Source of the DNA: Streptomyces sp. Alt3
GTDB taxonomy: Bacteria; Actinomycetota; Actinomycetes; Streptomycetales; Streptomycetaceae
Direction: 5' to 3'
DNA length: 64,000 nucleotides
NCBI RefSeq assembly: GCF_030719215.1
Contig: NZ_CP120983.1
Coordinates: forward strand, 2,728,001 to 2,792,000
Below are positions 34,323-45,272 of this stretch, in pieces. The number at the start of each line of letters is the position of its first letter. Position 1 is the first letter of the stretch. Position numbers and translations under genes: made by a program. Under the pieces are notes generated by a model. That model did not search any database. It was not told where the DNA came from and worked only from the letters and a program-made list of their open reading frames with translations.

Positions 34323-36758
34323 CTACGCGGCGGCCGGGAGCCTGTCCTGCGCCCTGGCCGAGGCCGGGGCGAGCGCGATCTCGAGCACCTGGCGGACGTC
34401 GGTCACCGGGTGGACGTCCAGGGTGTCGAGGACCTCCGCCGGGACGTCGTCCAGGTCGGCCTCGTTGCGCTGGGGGATCACCACGGTGGTGATGCCCGCG
34501 CGGTGGGCGGCCAGCAGCTTCTGCTTCAGACCGCCGATCGGCAGCACCCGTCCGGTCAGCGACACCTCACCGGTCATCGCCACGTCCGTGCGGACCAGCC
34601 GCCCGGAGAGCAGCGAGGCCAGCGCGGTCGTCAGGGTGATGCCGGCGCTCGGGCCGTCCTTCGGGACCGCGCCCGCCGGGAAGTGGATGTGCACACCCCG
34701 GTCCTTCAGGTCCGCGACCGGAAGCTCCAGCTCCGCCCCGTGCGAGCGCAGGAAGCTCAGGGCGATCTGCGCGGACTCCTTCATGACGTCGCCGAGCTGG
34801 CCGGTCAGGGTCAGCCCCGACGCCCCGGTCTCCGGATCTGCGAGCGACGCCTCGACGAACAGCACGTCACCGCCCGCTCCGGTCACAGCCAGCCCGGTGG
34901 CCACGCCCGGCACCGCGGTGCGGCGCCCGGCCGGGTCCTGGGCGGACTCGGGAACGTGGTGCGGCCGTCCGATCAGTCCCCGCAGATCCTGCGCGGACAC
35001 GGTGAACGGGAGCTCCCGCTCGCCCAGTTCGTGCTGGGCCGCGACCTTTCGCAGCAGCCGGGCGACGGACCGCTCCAGGTTCCGCACCCCGGCCTCCCGG
35101 GTGTACTCGCCCGCCAGCTTGCGCAGTGCGGACTCGTCGAGACCGACCTCGTCCTTCTCCAGACCGGCACGCTCCAGCTGGCGCGGGAGCAGGTGGTCAC
35201 GCGCGATGACGACCTTCTCGTCCTCGGTGTAGCCGTCCAGCGTGACCAGCTCCATGCGGTCGAGCAGGGCTTCCGGAATGGCGTCGAGAACGTTGGCGGT
35301 GGCCAGGAACACGACGTCGCTGAGGTCGAGTTCGACCTCCAGGTAGTGGTCGCGGAAGGTGTGGTTCTGCGCCGGGTCGAGCACTTCGAGCAGGGCGGCC
35401 GCCGGGTCGCCCCGGAAGTCGGATCCGACCTTGTCGATCTCGTCGAGCAGGACGACCGGGTTCATCGATCCGGCCTCCTTGACGGCCCGGACGATGCGGC
35501 CGGGAAGCGCGCCGACGTACGTGCGCCGGTGGCCCCTGATCTCGGCCTCGTCCCGCACCCCGCCGAGCGCGACCCGGACGAACTTGCGTCCCATGGCGTG
35601 CGCGACGGACTCGCCGAGGGAGGTCTTGCCCACGCCGGGCGGGCCGACCAGGGCCAGCACGGCACCGCCGCGCCGGCCGCCGACCACACCGAGCCCGCGG
35701 TCGGCACGCCGCTTGCGCACCGCGAGGTATTCGGTGATGCGCTCCTTCACGTCGCCCAGGCCCGCGTGCTCGGCGTCGAGGATCTCCCGCGCGCCGCGGA
35801 TGTCGTAGGCGTCCTCGGTCCGCTCGTTCCAGGGGAGCTCCAGGACCGTGTCCAGCCAGGTCCGGATCCAGGACCCCTCGGGGCTCTGGTCGGAGGCGCG
35901 CTCCAGCTTCTCGACCTCCTTGAGGGCGGCCTCGCGGACGTGTCCGGGGAGGTCGGCGGCCTCGACGCGTGCCCGGTAGTCGTCGGACTCGTCGCCGGAA
36001 CCGGATTCGCCGTTGAGCTCGGAGAGCTCCTTGCGCACGGCGTCGAGCTGTCGCCTCAGCAGGAATTCGCGCTGCTGCTTGTCGACGCCCTCCTGGACGT
36101 CCTTGGCGATGGACTCGGCCACGTCCTGCTCGGCGAGGTGCTCGCCGAGCCACTGGATGGCCAGCTTCAGACGGGTGACCGCGTCGGCGGTCTCCAGCAG
36201 CTGGACCTTCTGCGCGGTGGTGAGGAAGGGCGAGTACCCGGAGTTGTCGGCGAGGGCGGAGATGTCGTCGATCTGCTGGACCCGGTCCACGACCTGCCAG
36301 GCACCGCGCTTCTTCAGCCAGCTGGTCGCGAGGGCCTTGTACTCCTTGGCCAGCTCGGCGGCGGAGCCGGGCAGGGGATCGGGCAACGCCACCTCGATCC
36401 GGGTGCCCTCCACCCACAGGGCGTTGCCGGGACCACTGGTCCCCGCACCGATGCGCACCCGGTCACGGGCGCGGATGAGTGCGCCCGGGTCCCCGTCGGA
36501 CAGCCGGCCGACCTGTTCCACGGTGCCCAGGACACCGGTCCCGGTGTAGTTCCCGTCGATGCGCGGCACGAGCAGAACCTCGGGCTTGCCGCCCCCGGGC
36601 CGCGCGACGGCCTGGGCGGCCTCCACGGCGGCGCGTACCTCCGCGTCCGACAGGTCGAGCGGCACCACCATTCCGGGCAGTACGACCTCGTCGTCCAGCG
36701 GCAGCACGGGCAGGTCGATCGGCGTGGACGCCCTGGAGGCGTTGGATCCTTCAGTCAT
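34323..36758 (-). CDS. lon: ATP-dependent protease Lon
   Basis: 811 residues. The substrate-binding N-domain comes first ([21 protein letters not shown]), then the AAA+ module with Walker [10 protein letters not shown] (about 370) and Walker [11 protein letters not shown]. The protease domain has the Ser-Lys dyad: Ser in [10 protein letters not shown] (about 704) and Lys in [12 protein letters not shown] (about 745). It degrades misfolded and regulatory proteins in the cytosol. ATG 36758 is preceded by AAGGGGAG. A HAIR element lies just upstream, so heat-shock control by HspR is expected. Confidence 0.96.
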   Translation of the reverse strand: MTEGSNASRASTPIDLPVLPLDDEVVLPGMVVPLDLSDAEVRAAVEAAQAVARPGGGKPEVLLVPRIDGNYTGTGVLGTVEQVGRLSDGDPGALIRARDRVRIGAGTSGPGNALWVEGTRIEVALPDPLPGSAAELAKEYKALATSWLKKRGAWQVVDRVQQIDDISALADNSGYSPFLTTAQKVQLLETADAVTRLKLAIQWLGEHLAEQDVAESIAKDVQEGVDKQQREFLLRRQLDAVRKELSELNGESGSGDESDDYRARVEAADLPGHVREAALKEVEKLERASDQSPEGSWIRTWLDTVLELPWNERTEDAYDIRGAREILDAEHAGLGDVKERITEYLAVRKRRADRGLGVVGGRRGGAVLALVGPPGVGKTSLGESVAHAMGRKFVRVALGGVRDEAEIRGHRRTYVGALPGRIVRAVKEAGSMNPVVLLDEIDKVGSDFRGDPAAALLEVLDPAQNHTFRDHYLEVELDLSDVVFLATANVLDAIPEALLDRMELVTLDGYTEDEKVVIARDHLLPRQLERAGLEKDEVGLDESALRKLAGEYTREAGVRNLERSVARLLRKVAAQHELGERELPFTVSAQDLRGLIGRPHHVPESAQDPAGRRTAVPGVATGLAVTGAGGDVLFVEASLADPETGASGLTLTGQLGDVMKESAQIALSFLRSHGAELELPVADLKDRGVHIHFPAGAVPKDGPSAGITLTTALASLLSGRLVRTDVAMTGEVSLTGRVLPIGGLKQKLLAAHRAGITTVVIPQRNEADLDDVPAEVLDTLDVHPVTDVRQVLEIALAPASARAQDRLPAAA

Positions 36759-36780
36759 GATCTCCCCTTAAGCAGGCAAG

Positions 36781-36799
36781 TTGAGCTATGTGGACTCAA
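36781..36799 (-). promoter_or_regulatory. HAIR element (HspR operator) upstream of lon
   Basis: TTGAGC-N7-ACTCAA, i.e. TTGAGT-N7-GCTCAA on the gene strand. This matches the HspR-associated inverted repeat (CTTGAGT-N7-ACTCAAG) in 11 of its 12 core TTGAGT/ACTCAA positions. It lies 22-41 bp before the lon start. HspR control of lon is established in S. coelicolor. The rest of the 380-bp gap to 37138 shows a possible -35 (TTGACG on the minus strand, 36812-36817) and nothing else recognised. Confidence 0.75.
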
Positions 36800-37138
36800 T
36801 GCTTGTGAGCCCGTCAATGTTCCCCGACTTGCGTTCGCTCTCAGCGATCAGCACCCCGGCCGACCCCCGGGCCGGGCCCCACCTGCGGAACTCCCCGCAG
36901 TGGCGGCCGTCCGCCCACCAGGCTCCGCACCCGCCTCCACAGCAGCACCCCGAGGGCCGCGGCCATTCCCGGACGGTCCGGCCCCCGCCGCGTGGGGGGC
37001 ACGCGGGCTCCGCCGGAGCCCCCGAGGGGTGGCACCTGGCAAAACCGCTGGCCCGAGAGGCCACGGCAGGGAAACATGGGACCGCCCGAGGGGAGCCCGG
37101 GAGCCAACGCCGCCTGCCGGAAACCGGAGACCGTGCCC

Positions 37139-37825
37139 ATGCCGTCCACCACTGACGCCCACCGCCCCGTCGTCCTCGACCGGCGCGAGGGGCCGTTCGG
37201 CGAAGTCGTCCTGCGTGAGCGGGGCCGTGACTTCGAGATCATCGCCAACGGCTGCTTCCTGATGGACACCTCCGACGGGCGGTCCGAGAGGCTGCTGATC
37301 GACGCGGCGCTCGCGGCCCTGCCCGCCGGCCGGCCGGACCCGTCGGTACTGATCGGCGGGCTCGGCGTCGGGTTCTCGCTGGTCCGGGCCGCCGAGGAAC
37401 CGCGATGGGGCCGGATCGCGGTCGTCGAGCGCGAGGAGGCCATCGTGGACTGGCACCTCGACGGGCCGCTCGAACAGATCTCCGGTGCGGCGCTCGCCGA
37501 CCCCCGGACCGAGGTGCTGCGCACGGACCTCGTCGCCCACCTCCACACGACCACGGAGCGTTACGACGCTCTGTGCCTGGACATCGACAACGGCCCCGAC
37601 TGGACCGTCACGCAGGACAACGGAAGCCTCTACTCGGCGGCCGGTCTGGAAGCCTGCCGGACGCGCCTGACGCCCGGTGGAGTGCTCGCCGTATGGTCCG
37701 CGCAGCCGTCCGCCGACTTCGAGTCAGCTTTGCGGAATGCCGGATTCCACGCAGTAACGACCGAAGAAGTAGCCGTTGCCCGAGGTGTGCCGGACGTGGT
37801 CCATCTCGCACTCCGGGGAGAGTGA
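37139..37825 (+). CDS. spermidine/spermine synthase-like protein
   Basis: 228 residues. A Rossmann-type spermidine-synthase fold is shown by VLIGGLGVGFSLVRAA, the acidic strand IAVVEREEAIVDWH, and YDALCLDIDNGPDW, with GLEACRTRLTPGGVLAVWS at the end. The usual polyamine-binding gatekeeper and the N-terminal tetramerisation strands are reduced, so actual aminopropyl transfer is uncertain. ATG 37139 is chosen from GGAGA 9 nt upstream and the family start; upstream codons lack similarity. It is divergent from lon. Confidence 0.8.
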   Translation: MPSTTDAHRPVVLDRREGPFGEVVLRERGRDFEIIANGCFLMDTSDGRSERLLIDAALAALPAGRPDPSVLIGGLGVGFSLVRAAEEPRWGRIAVVEREEAIVDWHLDGPLEQISGAALADPRTEVLRTDLVAHLHTTTERYDALCLDIDNGPDWTVTQDNGSLYSAAGLEACRTRLTPGGVLAVWSAQPSADFESALRNAGFHAVTTEEVAVARGVPDVVHLALRGE

Positions 37826-38058
37826 ACCCCCCACCCGGTATGCACACCCCGGTCGCCCCATGGACCGGACCCCACAAGACCGCCGATCCGTCTCCTTTCC
37901 GTGGGTAACACCTTCACGACGGACAACACCCTGCGTAGCCGGGAGGCCTCCTGTGCCTTTACGCTGCTGACCGTCACAAGGGATCACCGACGACATCCAC
38001 AAGCGATAACCGTGCCTCCGGAGGAATGGCCTCCGCGAGAACGGGCAGGGGCGGGGCG

Positions 38059-38796
38059 ATGGAACAGACACACACCACCCACAACGGCGTCGCGGCCACC
38101 CCGGGAGCTCAGCGCCGGGTGCTGGTGGTAGAGGACGACGCGACGATCGTCGACGCCATCTCCGCCCGGTTGCGGGCCGAGGGCTTCCTGGTGCAGACGG
38201 CGCTCGACGGCCCGGCGGCCGTGGACGCCGCAGAGGCATGGCAGCCCGACCTGATGGTGCTCGACATCATGCTTCCCGGCTTCGACGGCCTGGAGGTCTG
38301 CCGTCGCGTGCAGGCCCAGCGTCCGGTGCCGGTACTGATGCTCACGGCACGCGACGACGAGACCGACATGCTGGTCGGGCTCGGCGTCGGCGCCGACGAC
38401 TACATGACCAAGCCGTTCTCCATGCGGGAACTGGCGGCGCGGGTCCACGTCCTGCTGCGCCGGGTCGAGAGGGCCGCACTGGCCGCGGTGACTCCGCGCA
38501 GCGGCATCCTGCGCCTCGGCGAGCTGGAGATCGACCACGCGCAGCGCCGTGTCAGGGTGCGCGCCGACGACGTCCACCTCACCCCGACGGAGTTCGACCT
38601 GCTGGTCTGCCTGGCCAACACCCCGCGTGCGGTGCTGTCCCGGGAACAGCTGCTGGCCGAGGTCTGGGACTGGGCGGACGCCTCCGGGACCCGCACGGTC
38701 GACAGCCACATCAAGGCTCTGCGCCGGAAGATCGGCGCCGAGCGGATCCGTACCGTGCACGGCGTCGGCTACGCCCTGGAGACCCCCGCGCCATGA
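38059..38796 (+). CDS. OmpR-family response regulator
   Basis: 245 residues. The receiver domain has VLVVEDDATIVDAI, phosphoacceptor Asp in VLDIMLPG (about 69) and the KPFSMRELAARV lysine. The winged-helix output domain has LTPTEFDLLVCLANTPRAVLSREQLL and RTVDSHIKALRRKIG. ATG 38059 is preferred; ATG 38026 sits too close to GGAGGA to use it well. It overlaps the kinase gene by ATGA. Confidence 0.93.
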   Translation: MEQTHTTHNGVAATPGAQRRVLVVEDDATIVDAISARLRAEGFLVQTALDGPAAVDAAEAWQPDLMVLDIMLPGFDGLEVCRRVQAQRPVPVLMLTARDDETDMLVGLGVGADDYMTKPFSMRELAARVHVLLRRVERAALAAVTPRSGILRLGELEIDHAQRRVRVRADDVHLTPTEFDLLVCLANTPRAVLSREQLLAEVWDWADASGTRTVDSHIKALRRKIGAERIRTVHGVGYALETPAP

Positions 38797-39869
38797 CGCG
38801 GCCCGGCTCCGGACTGCGGCCCTTCTCGATCAAGGCCAAGCTGGGCACGCTCGTGGTGGTCTCCGTGTTCATCACGACCGGGCTCCTCATCGTCGCCCTG
38901 CGGACCAGGACCGAGTTCCGGTTCATCACGGTCTTCTCGGTGATCGCCACCCTGCTGATCACCCAGTTCGTGGCACACGGGCTGACCGCGCCGCTGGACG
39001 AGATGCGTGCCGTCGCGCGGTCGATCTCGCACGGCGACTACACGAGACGGGTGAGCGGCGCCGGGCGACGTGACGAGCTCGGCGACCTGGCGCAGACGAT
39101 CAACCGGATGACGGACGATCTGGAGGCGGAGGACCGGCACCGCAAGGAGCTGGTGGCCAACGTCTCCCACGAGCTGCGCACACCGATCGCGGCGCTCAGA
39201 GCCGTCCTGGAGAACGTGGTGGACGGGGTGTCCGCCGCGGATCCGGAGACGATGCGCACCGCGCTGAAACAGACCGAACGCCTGGGCAGACTGGTGGAGA
39301 CCCTGCTGGATCTCTCCCGCCTGGACAACGGCGTGCTGGCGATCAAGGCGCGCCGCTTCGAGGTCTGGCCGTACCTGTCGGGTGTGCTGAAGGAGGCGAA
39401 TCTCGCCGCCTCCCAGCGCCGGCTCTCCTCAGGTTCGGGCAATCACTCGCGCACCGACGTCCATCTGCACCTCGACGTGTCACCGCCCGAGCTGACGGCC
39501 TACGCGGACGCGGAACGCCTCCACCAGGTGGTCGCCAATCTGATCGACAACGCCGTGAAACACAGCCCGCCGCACGGCCGGGTCACGGTGCTGGCGCGGC
39601 GCGGGGAGTATCCCGAGTCGCTGGAGCTGGAGATCGTCGACGAGGGCCCCGGCATCCCCGAGGCGGAGCGCCACCGGGTCTTCGAGCGCTTCAACCGCGG
39701 CCAGGCGCCCTCCCCGCACGGCCCGGGCAGCGACGGCGGCACGGGGCTCGGCCTCGCGATCGCCCGTTGGGCGGTGGATCTGCACGGCGGCCGCATCGGC
39801 GTGGCCGAATCGACCCGTGGATGCCGTATCCAGGTCACCCTTCCAGGGGAAGTACGAACCCAGGGTTGA
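38793..39869 (+). CDS. sensor histidine kinase partner of the OmpR-type regulator
   Basis: 358 residues. Two membrane helices (about 18-36 and 43-62) are separated by only a few residues (RTRTEFR), so there is almost no extracytoplasmic sensor; the signal is probably intramembrane or cytosolic. HAMP follows, then the H box NVSHELRTPIAALRA (His about 126), N box NLIDNAVKHSPP, and G boxes DEGPGIP and GGTGLGLAIARW. It is translationally coupled to the regulator. Between it and kgd (39870-40128) no gene was seen. Confidence 0.93.
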   Translation: MTRPGSGLRPFSIKAKLGTLVVVSVFITTGLLIVALRTRTEFRFITVFSVIATLLITQFVAHGLTAPLDEMRAVARSISHGDYTRRVSGAGRRDELGDLAQTINRMTDDLEAEDRHRKELVANVSHELRTPIAALRAVLENVVDGVSAADPETMRTALKQTERLGRLVETLLDLSRLDNGVLAIKARRFEVWPYLSGVLKEANLAASQRRLSSGSGNHSRTDVHLHLDVSPPELTAYADAERLHQVVANLIDNAVKHSPPHGRVTVLARRGEYPESLELEIVDEGPGIPEAERHRVFERFNRGQAPSPHGPGSDGGTGLGLAIARWAVDLHGGRIGVAESTRGCRIQVTLPGEVRTQG

Positions 39870-40128
39870 CTCTGCGTTCGAAGCGGAGGGACCCGTTTCT
39901 GCTTCCCGTCCGGGAAGAGATACGGTCCAGGGGGCCGCAGCACCGGCCCCGCGTACCCGAAGGGCAGTGGAACCCTGCTTGTTTCCCGCCATTTCATGCG
40001 CCGAAACCCGGCTTCGGATGTGATGTGCACGACGAAGACCGGCCCGGCCTGCACGTTACGGCTCGGGAGGCGTAGCCTTGATTTCCGCTGTCCATCACCT
40101 TGTGAAGCGGAAGAGGGCGGTTGCCGCC

Positions 40129-43100
40129 GTGTCGTCTCAGTCCCCCAGTAACTCGAGCATCTCGACCGATCAAGAAGCGGGCTCCGGGTCCAACCCGGCC
40201 GCCGCTTTCGGCCCCAATGAGTGGCTCGTCGACGAGATCTACCAGCAGTACCTCCAGGACCCCAGTTCGGTCGACCGCGCCTGGTGGGACTTCTTCGCCG
40301 ACTACAAGCCGGGTACGTCCGGCACGGCGGACAAGCCCGTCACCGCCCCCGCGGGAGCGGTGACCCCGGCCCCGGCCGCCGCCACCGTGAACAACGGCGC
40401 GACGGCACAGGCTCCGGCCGCGCCCCCCGCGGCCCCGGCCAAGCCCGCGGCCGCCGCTCCGGCGAAGGCTCCCGCCGCCCCCGCGAAGGCCGCGCCGGCC
40501 AAGGCCGCCCCGGCACCCGCGAAGGCGGAGGCCCCGGCCGAGGCCCCCGGGGGCCCGGAGTTCGTGACGCTGCGCGGCCCGTCGGCCGCCGTCGCGAAGA
40601 ACATGAACGCCTCCCTGGAGCTGCCGACGGCCACGTCGGTCCGCGCCGTGCCGGTGAAGCTGCTCTTCGACAACCGCATCGTCATCAACAACCACCTGAA
40701 GCGGGCCCGCGGCGGGAAGATCTCCTTCACGCACCTCATCGGGTACGCGATGGTGCAGGCCCTCAAGGCCATGCCGTCGATGAACTACTCCTTCGCGGTG
40801 AAGGACGGCAAGCCGACCCTGGTCAAGCCGGAGCACGTCAACCTCGGCCTCGCCATCGACCTGGTCAAGCCGAACGGCGACCGTCAGCTCGTCGTGGCGG
40901 CCATCAAGAAGGCCGAGACGCTCAACTTCTTCGAGTTCTGGCAGGCCTACGAGGACATCGTCCGCCGTGCGCGCGTCGGCAAGCTCGGCATGGACGACTT
41001 CTCCGGGGTCACCGCCTCGCTGACGAACCCCGGCGGCATCGGCACCGTGCACTCGGTGCCCCGCCTGATGCCCGGACAGGGCCTCATCATGGGCGTCGGC
41101 GCGATGGACTACCCGGCGGAGTTCCAGGGCACCTCGCAGGACACCCTGAACAAGCTGGGCATCTCGAAGGTCATGACCCTGACCTCGACGTACGACCACC
41201 GCGTCATCCAGGGTGCCGCGTCCGGCGAGTTCCTCCGCGTCCTGGCCCAGCTGCTGCTCGGCGAGAACGACTTCTACGACGAGATCTTCAAGGCGCTGCG
41301 CATCCCCTACGAGCCGGTCCGCTGGCTCAAGGACATCGACGCCTCGCACGACGACGACGTCACCAAGGCCGCGCGCGTCTTCGAGCTGATCCACTCCTAC
41401 CGGGTCCGCGGTCACGTGATGGCCGACACCGACCCGCTGGAGTACCGCCAGCGCAAGCACCCCGACCTGGACATCACCGAGCACGGCCTCACCCTGTGGG
41501 ACCTGGAGCGCGACTTCGCGGTCGGCGGTTTCGCCGGCAAGACGATGATGAAGCTCCGCGACATCCTCGGCGTCCTGCGTGAGTCTTACTGCCGCACCAC
41601 CGGCATCGAGTTCATGCACATCCAGGAGCCGAAGGAGCGCAAGTGGCTCCAGGACCGGGTGGAGCGTCCGCGCCCGGCCCCGGAGCGCGAGGAGCAGCTG
41701 CGGATCCTGCGCCGCCTCAACGCCGCCGAGGCGTTCGAGACGTTCCTCCAGACCAAGTACGTCGGCCAGAAGCGCTTCTCGCTGGAGGGCGGCGAGTCCG
41801 TCATCCCGCTGCTCGACGCGGTCATCGACTCCGCCGCCGAGGCCCGCCTCGACGAGGTCGTCATCGGCATGGCCCACCGCGGCCGGCTGAACGTCCTGGC
41901 CAACATCGTGGGCAAGTCGTACGCGCAGATCTTCCGGGAGTTCGAGGGCAACCTCGACCCGCGGTCGATGCACGGTTCCGGCGACGTCAAGTACCACCTG
42001 GGCGCCGAGGGCACCTTCACCGGTCTGGACGGCGAGCAGATCAAGGTCTCGCTGGCCGCCAACCCCTCGCACCTGGAGGCCGTCGACCCGGTCCTCGAGG
42101 GCATCGCGCGCGCCAAGCAGGACATCATCAACAAGGGCGGCACGGACTTCACGGTCCTGCCCGTCGCGCTCCACGGCGACGCGGCCTTCGCGGGCCAGGG
42201 CGTCGTCGCCGAGACGCTCAACATGTCGCAGCTGCGCGGCTACCGCACCGGCGGCACGGTGCACGTGGTGATCAACAACCAGGTCGGCTTCACCGCCGCC
42301 CCGGAGTCCTCGCGCTCCTCGATGTACGCCACGGACGTGGCGCGCATGATCGAGGCGCCGATCATCCACGTCAACGGTGACGACCCGGAGGCCGTGGTCC
42401 GCGTCGCGCGGCTCGCCTTCGAGTACCGGCAGACGTTCAACAAGGACGTCGTCATCGACCTCATCTGCTACCGCCGCCGCGGTCACAACGAGGGCGACAA
42501 CCCGGAGTTCACCAACCCGCAGATGTACACCCTGATCGACAAGAAGCGCTCGGTGCGCAAGCTCTACACCGAGTCCCTCATCGGTCGTGGCGACATCACC
42601 CTGGAAGAGGCCGAGCAGGCGCTCCAGGACTTCCAGGGCCAGCTGGAGAAGGTCTTCGCGGAGGTCCGCGAGGCCACCTCGGCGCCGTCCCAGCCGCATG
42701 TCCCGGACGTCCAGGCGGAGTTCCCGGTCTCGGTCGGTACCGCGGTGTCCTCGGAGGTCGTGAAGCTGATCGCCGAGTCGCAGGTCAACATCCCCGACGG
42801 CATCACGGTGCACCCGCGTCTGCTCCCGCAGATGCAGCGGCGCGCGGCCTCGGTGGAGAACGGCACGATCGACTGGGGCATGGGCGAGACCCTGGCCATC
42901 GGTTCGCTGCTGATGGAGGGCACCCCGGTCCGGCTCGCCGGCCAGGACACCCGCCGCGGCACGTTCGGTCAGCGCCACGCCGTCCTCGTCGACCAGAAGA
43001 CCGGCGAGGACTACACCCCGCTGCTCTACCTCTCCGACGACCAGGCCCGTTACAACGTCTACGACTCGCTGCTCAGCGAGTACGCGGCGATGGGCTTCGA

Positions 43101-43917
43101 GTACGGCTACTCGCTGGCCCGCCCGGAGTCCCTGGTGATCTGGGAGGCCCAGTTCGGTGACTTCGTCAACGGCGCCCAGACCGTCGTGGACGAATTCATC
43201 TCCTCGGCCGAGCAGAAGTGGGGCCAGACGTCCGGCGTCACCCTGCTGCTCCCGCACGGCTACGAGGGCCAGGGCCCGGACCACTCGTCCGCCCGCCCGG
43301 AGCGTTTCCTGCAGATGTGCGCGCAGGACAACATGACGGTCGCGATGCCGACCCTCCCGTCGAACTACTTCCACCTTCTGCGCTGGCAGGTGCACAACCC
43401 GCACCACAAGCCGCTGATCGTCTTCACCCCGAAGTCGATGCTGCGTCTCAAGGCAGCGGCGTCGAAGGCCGAGGAGTTCACCACCGGCGGCTTCCGTCCG
43501 GTGATCGGCGACGAGACGGTCAGCGCCGAGGCGGTCCGCAAGGTCGTCTTCGTGTCCGGGAAGCTCTACTACGACCTGGACGCCGAGCGCGAGAAGCGCG
43601 GCGACACCGAGACGGCGATCATCCGGCTGGAGCGCCTGTACCCGCTGCCGGGTGCGGAGATCCAGGCCGAGATCGCCAAGTACCCGAACGCCGAGAAGTA
43701 CCTCTGGGCGCAGGAGGAGCCGGCGAACCAGGGTGCGTGGCCGTTCATCGCGCTCAACCTGATCGACCACCTGGACCTGGCCGTCGGCGCCGATGTGCCG
43801 CACGGTGAGCGCCTGCGCCGCATCTCGCGTCCGCACGGCTCGTCCCCGGCGGTCGGCTCGGCCAAGCGCCACCAGGCGGAGCAGACCCAGCTGGTCGCCG
43901 AGGTCTTCGAGGCCTGA
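40129..43917 (+). CDS. kgd: multifunctional 2-oxoglutarate decarboxylase/dehydrogenase E1-E2 (Kgd)
   Basis: 1262 residues. The order is a short [16 protein letters not shown] leader helix, an Ala/Pro/Lys linker (about 65-145), an E2-type acyltransferase domain without lipoyl domain (to about 390; TYDHRVIQG), and a ThDP-dependent E1 domain ([46 protein letters not shown]). A transketolase-like C-terminus is [11 protein letters not shown] and [23 protein letters not shown]. It feeds 2-oxoglutarate into succinyl-CoA in the TCA cycle. GTG 40129 gives the family start [13 protein letters not shown] 40078, 7 nt after GGGAGG, would add 17 residues and cannot be excluded. Confidence 0.95.
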   Translation: MSSQSPSNSSISTDQEAGSGSNPAAAFGPNEWLVDEIYQQYLQDPSSVDRAWWDFFADYKPGTSGTADKPVTAPAGAVTPAPAAATVNNGATAQAPAAPPAAPAKPAAAAPAKAPAAPAKAAPAKAAPAPAKAEAPAEAPGGPEFVTLRGPSAAVAKNMNASLELPTATSVRAVPVKLLFDNRIVINNHLKRARGGKISFTHLIGYAMVQALKAMPSMNYSFAVKDGKPTLVKPEHVNLGLAIDLVKPNGDRQLVVAAIKKAETLNFFEFWQAYEDIVRRARVGKLGMDDFSGVTASLTNPGGIGTVHSVPRLMPGQGLIMGVGAMDYPAEFQGTSQDTLNKLGISKVMTLTSTYDHRVIQGAASGEFLRVLAQLLLGENDFYDEIFKALRIPYEPVRWLKDIDASHDDDVTKAARVFELIHSYRVRGHVMADTDPLEYRQRKHPDLDITEHGLTLWDLERDFAVGGFAGKTMMKLRDILGVLRESYCRTTGIEFMHIQEPKERKWLQDRVERPRPAPEREEQLRILRRLNAAEAFETFLQTKYVGQKRFSLEGGESVIPLLDAVIDSAAEARLDEVVIGMAHRGRLNVLANIVGKSYAQIFREFEGNLDPRSMHGSGDVKYHLGAEGTFTGLDGEQIKVSLAANPSHLEAVDPVLEGIARAKQDIINKGGTDFTVLPVALHGDAAFAGQGVVAETLNMSQLRGYRTGGTVHVVINNQVGFTAAPESSRSSMYATDVARMIEAPIIHVNGDDPEAVVRVARLAFEYRQTFNKDVVIDLICYRRRGHNEGDNPEFTNPQMYTLIDKKRSVRKLYTESLIGRGDITLEEAEQALQDFQGQLEKVFAEVREATSAPSQPHVPDVQAEFPVSVGTAVSSEVVKLIAESQVNIPDGITVHPRLLPQMQRRAASVENGTIDWGMGETLAIGSLLMEGTPVRLAGQDTRRGTFGQRHAVLVDQKTGEDYTPLLYLSDDQARYNVYDSLLSEYAAMGFEYGYSLARPESLVIWEAQFGDFVNGAQTVVDEFISSAEQKWGQTSGVTLLLPHGYEGQGPDHSSARPERFLQMCAQDNMTVAMPTLPSNYFHLLRWQVHNPHHKPLIVFTPKSMLRLKAAASKAEEFTTGGFRPVIGDETVSAEAVRKVVFVSGKLYYDLDAEREKRGDTETAIIRLERLYPLPGAEIQAEIAKYPNAEKYLWAQEEPANQGAWPFIALNLIDHLDLAVGADVPHGERLRRISRPHGSSPAVGSAKRHQAEQTQLVAEVFEA

Positions 43918-43940
43918 TCAGCCGCTGTACGACACCGATG

Positions 43941-43973
43941 GCCCGGCTCCGCGAGATCTTCGCGGGGCCGGGC
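43941..43973 (+). terminator. kgd terminator
   Basis: A 14-bp stem with one wobble, GCCCGGCTCCGCGA (43941-43954) against 43960-43973, 24 bp after the stop. Confidence 0.7.
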
Positions 43974-44006
43974 CCTCCGGTTTCCGGGGCTCGTTATTCT
44001 GGTCCC

Positions 44007-44186
44007 ATGTACTTCACGGACCGTGGCATCGAGGAACTGGAGAAGCGGCGCGGCGAGGAGGAGGTCACCTTCGAGTGGCTCGCCGAGCAGCTCCGTACGT
44101 TCGTCGACCTCAACCCCGACTTCGAGGTTCCCGTCGAGCGGCTCGCGACGTGGCTGGCCCGCCTGGACGACGACGAGGACGAGTAG
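44007..44186 (+). CDS. small acidic conserved protein (DUF6104-like)
   Basis: 59 residues, MYFTDRGIEELEKRRGEEEV...LDDDEDE. It is helical with a strongly acidic C-terminus and is widespread in Streptomyces downstream of kgd, from memory. There is no known function. ATG 44007 has no ribosome site; TATTCT (43995-44000) ends 6 nt upstream, a leaderless arrangement that also fixes the start. Confidence 0.82.
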   Translation: MYFTDRGIEELEKRRGEEEVTFEWLAEQLRTFVDLNPDFEVPVERLATWLARLDDDEDE

Positions 44187-44243
44187 CCGTCCGGCGGGTC
44201 AACGCCCCGGGCCGTTGCGGGGCACCACCCCTGGCCGCGGCGT

Positions 44244-45104
44244 TCACCGCCCGGGACTGTCCGCGTCCGCACCTCTGAAGCGGTCGTACGCGAGTCCCAG
44301 CAGGCCCTGCGCGAGGAGGACCAGGCCCGCGGTGATCCAGCCGCCGCTGCGCCGCCGGGCACCCCACAGGGTCAGCGGCAGTCCCGCGGCGATCTGCGCG
44401 CCTGCCACCGCGCGGGCCTTCGGTCCGAGCATCCAGGGGCCGAGGCTGCCGCTCTCCACGGCGTCGAGCTCCACGCGCACGGCGTCCCGCCAGCCGCCCC
44501 GTTCGACGGTTTCGGCGTGCGGGAGGACGCCGGCCACCGAGCGGAGCCGGTCGGCCGGTTCGCCGGGCGTGAGTCCGGGCGGCAGGTCCACCCCGGTACG
44601 GCCGAGCACAGCCAGCAGGCCGCGCAGCCGTGTGCCGGCGTCGGCCTCGGCGTCCCCGCGTGTGAGCCCTTCCAGCACCTGGACGTCGAGGACCGGGTCG
44701 AGACCCAGACGGGCGGCGAAGGTCCGCATGGCCTCGTCCTCGCCCACCGGGGTGCCGTCGGCCAGCCAGACGTATCCGACGGGGCGCCGGAACCCGGCGG
44801 CCAGGGTGAAGCCCGAGCGGTCGTCGTCCCACCACAGGGCGATCACCGGCCAGGTGGAACCCACCGCGAGTGCGGTGGCCCAGCCGCCGACGACCCGGTC
44901 GACCGGCTCCGCACCTCCCTCCGCCGGGGCGCCGGCGGCCGAAGGGCCGTGCGTGCGCCAGGGCTTTCCCTCGGGGACGAGCACGCTCCAGCCGTCCCCG
45001 GCCGGGACGAGCGTCATGCCCTCCTGAAGGAGATGGGCCACGGGCCGTACGGTCTCGGGGTCGGCCCGGCACAGCAGCAGGGCACCCACGGATGTCGCGG
45101 TCAT
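44244..45104 (-). CDS. hypothetical protein with C-terminal membrane-like segments
   Basis: 286 residues. The first 100 residues look like an Ala/Leu-rich globular domain (WSVLVPEGKPWR, WATALAVGSTWPVIALWWDDD). Residues 240-275 hold two short hydrophobic stretches (AVAGAQIAAGLPLTLWGA and WITAGLVLLAQGLLGLAY) that may insert in the membrane. The family is not recognised. ATG 45104 is supported by TAGCGT ending 7 nt upstream, with no Shine-Dalgarno. Confidence 0.75.
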   Translation of the reverse strand: MTATSVGALLLCRADPETVRPVAHLLQEGMTLVPAGDGWSVLVPEGKPWRTHGPSAAGAPAEGGAEPVDRVVGGWATALAVGSTWPVIALWWDDDRSGFTLAAGFRRPVGYVWLADGTPVGEDEAMRTFAARLGLDPVLDVQVLEGLTRGDAEADAGTRLRGLLAVLGRTGVDLPPGLTPGEPADRLRSVAGVLPHAETVERGGWRDAVRVELDAVESGSLGPWMLGPKARAVAGAQIAAGLPLTLWGARRRSGGWITAGLVLLAQGLLGLAYDRFRGADADSPGR

Positions 45105-45190
45105 GCCTCACACGCTAGGGCAATTCCCCCATCAGCGGATCATTCGCACCACCGAGACCCCCCTTCCGCGAGCATCCATTCGATTCCCCC

Positions 45191-45244
45191 TTGACTTCCC
45201 TCATCCGCGATATATCGTGTTGGAAAGAGACGCGATATGTTGCG
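45191..45244 (+). promoter_or_regulatory. promoter and PadR-type operator of the DUF4097-PadR operon
   Basis: TTGACT (45191-45196) and TATCGT (45213-45218), 16 bp apart, form the promoter. The palindrome CGATATATCG (45208-45217) covers the -10. A second copy of its left half, CGCGATATGTTG, lies at 45231-45242. ATAT-centred repeats of this kind are typical PadR targets, and the operon's second gene encodes a PadR protein. Confidence 0.6.
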
Positions 45245-45272
45245 TCGTGCCATTCAGCGGGAGGTCAGATCC

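Noticed and set aside
37826-38058. Separate small gene upstream of the response regulator
   Set aside because: No start with a good ribosome site and coding bias; the region is better explained as a promoter leader.
39994-43872. Open frame of about 1290 codons antisense to kgd
   Set aside because: The antisense of a high-GC gene often lacks stops; the opposite strand is unambiguously Kgd with full motifs.
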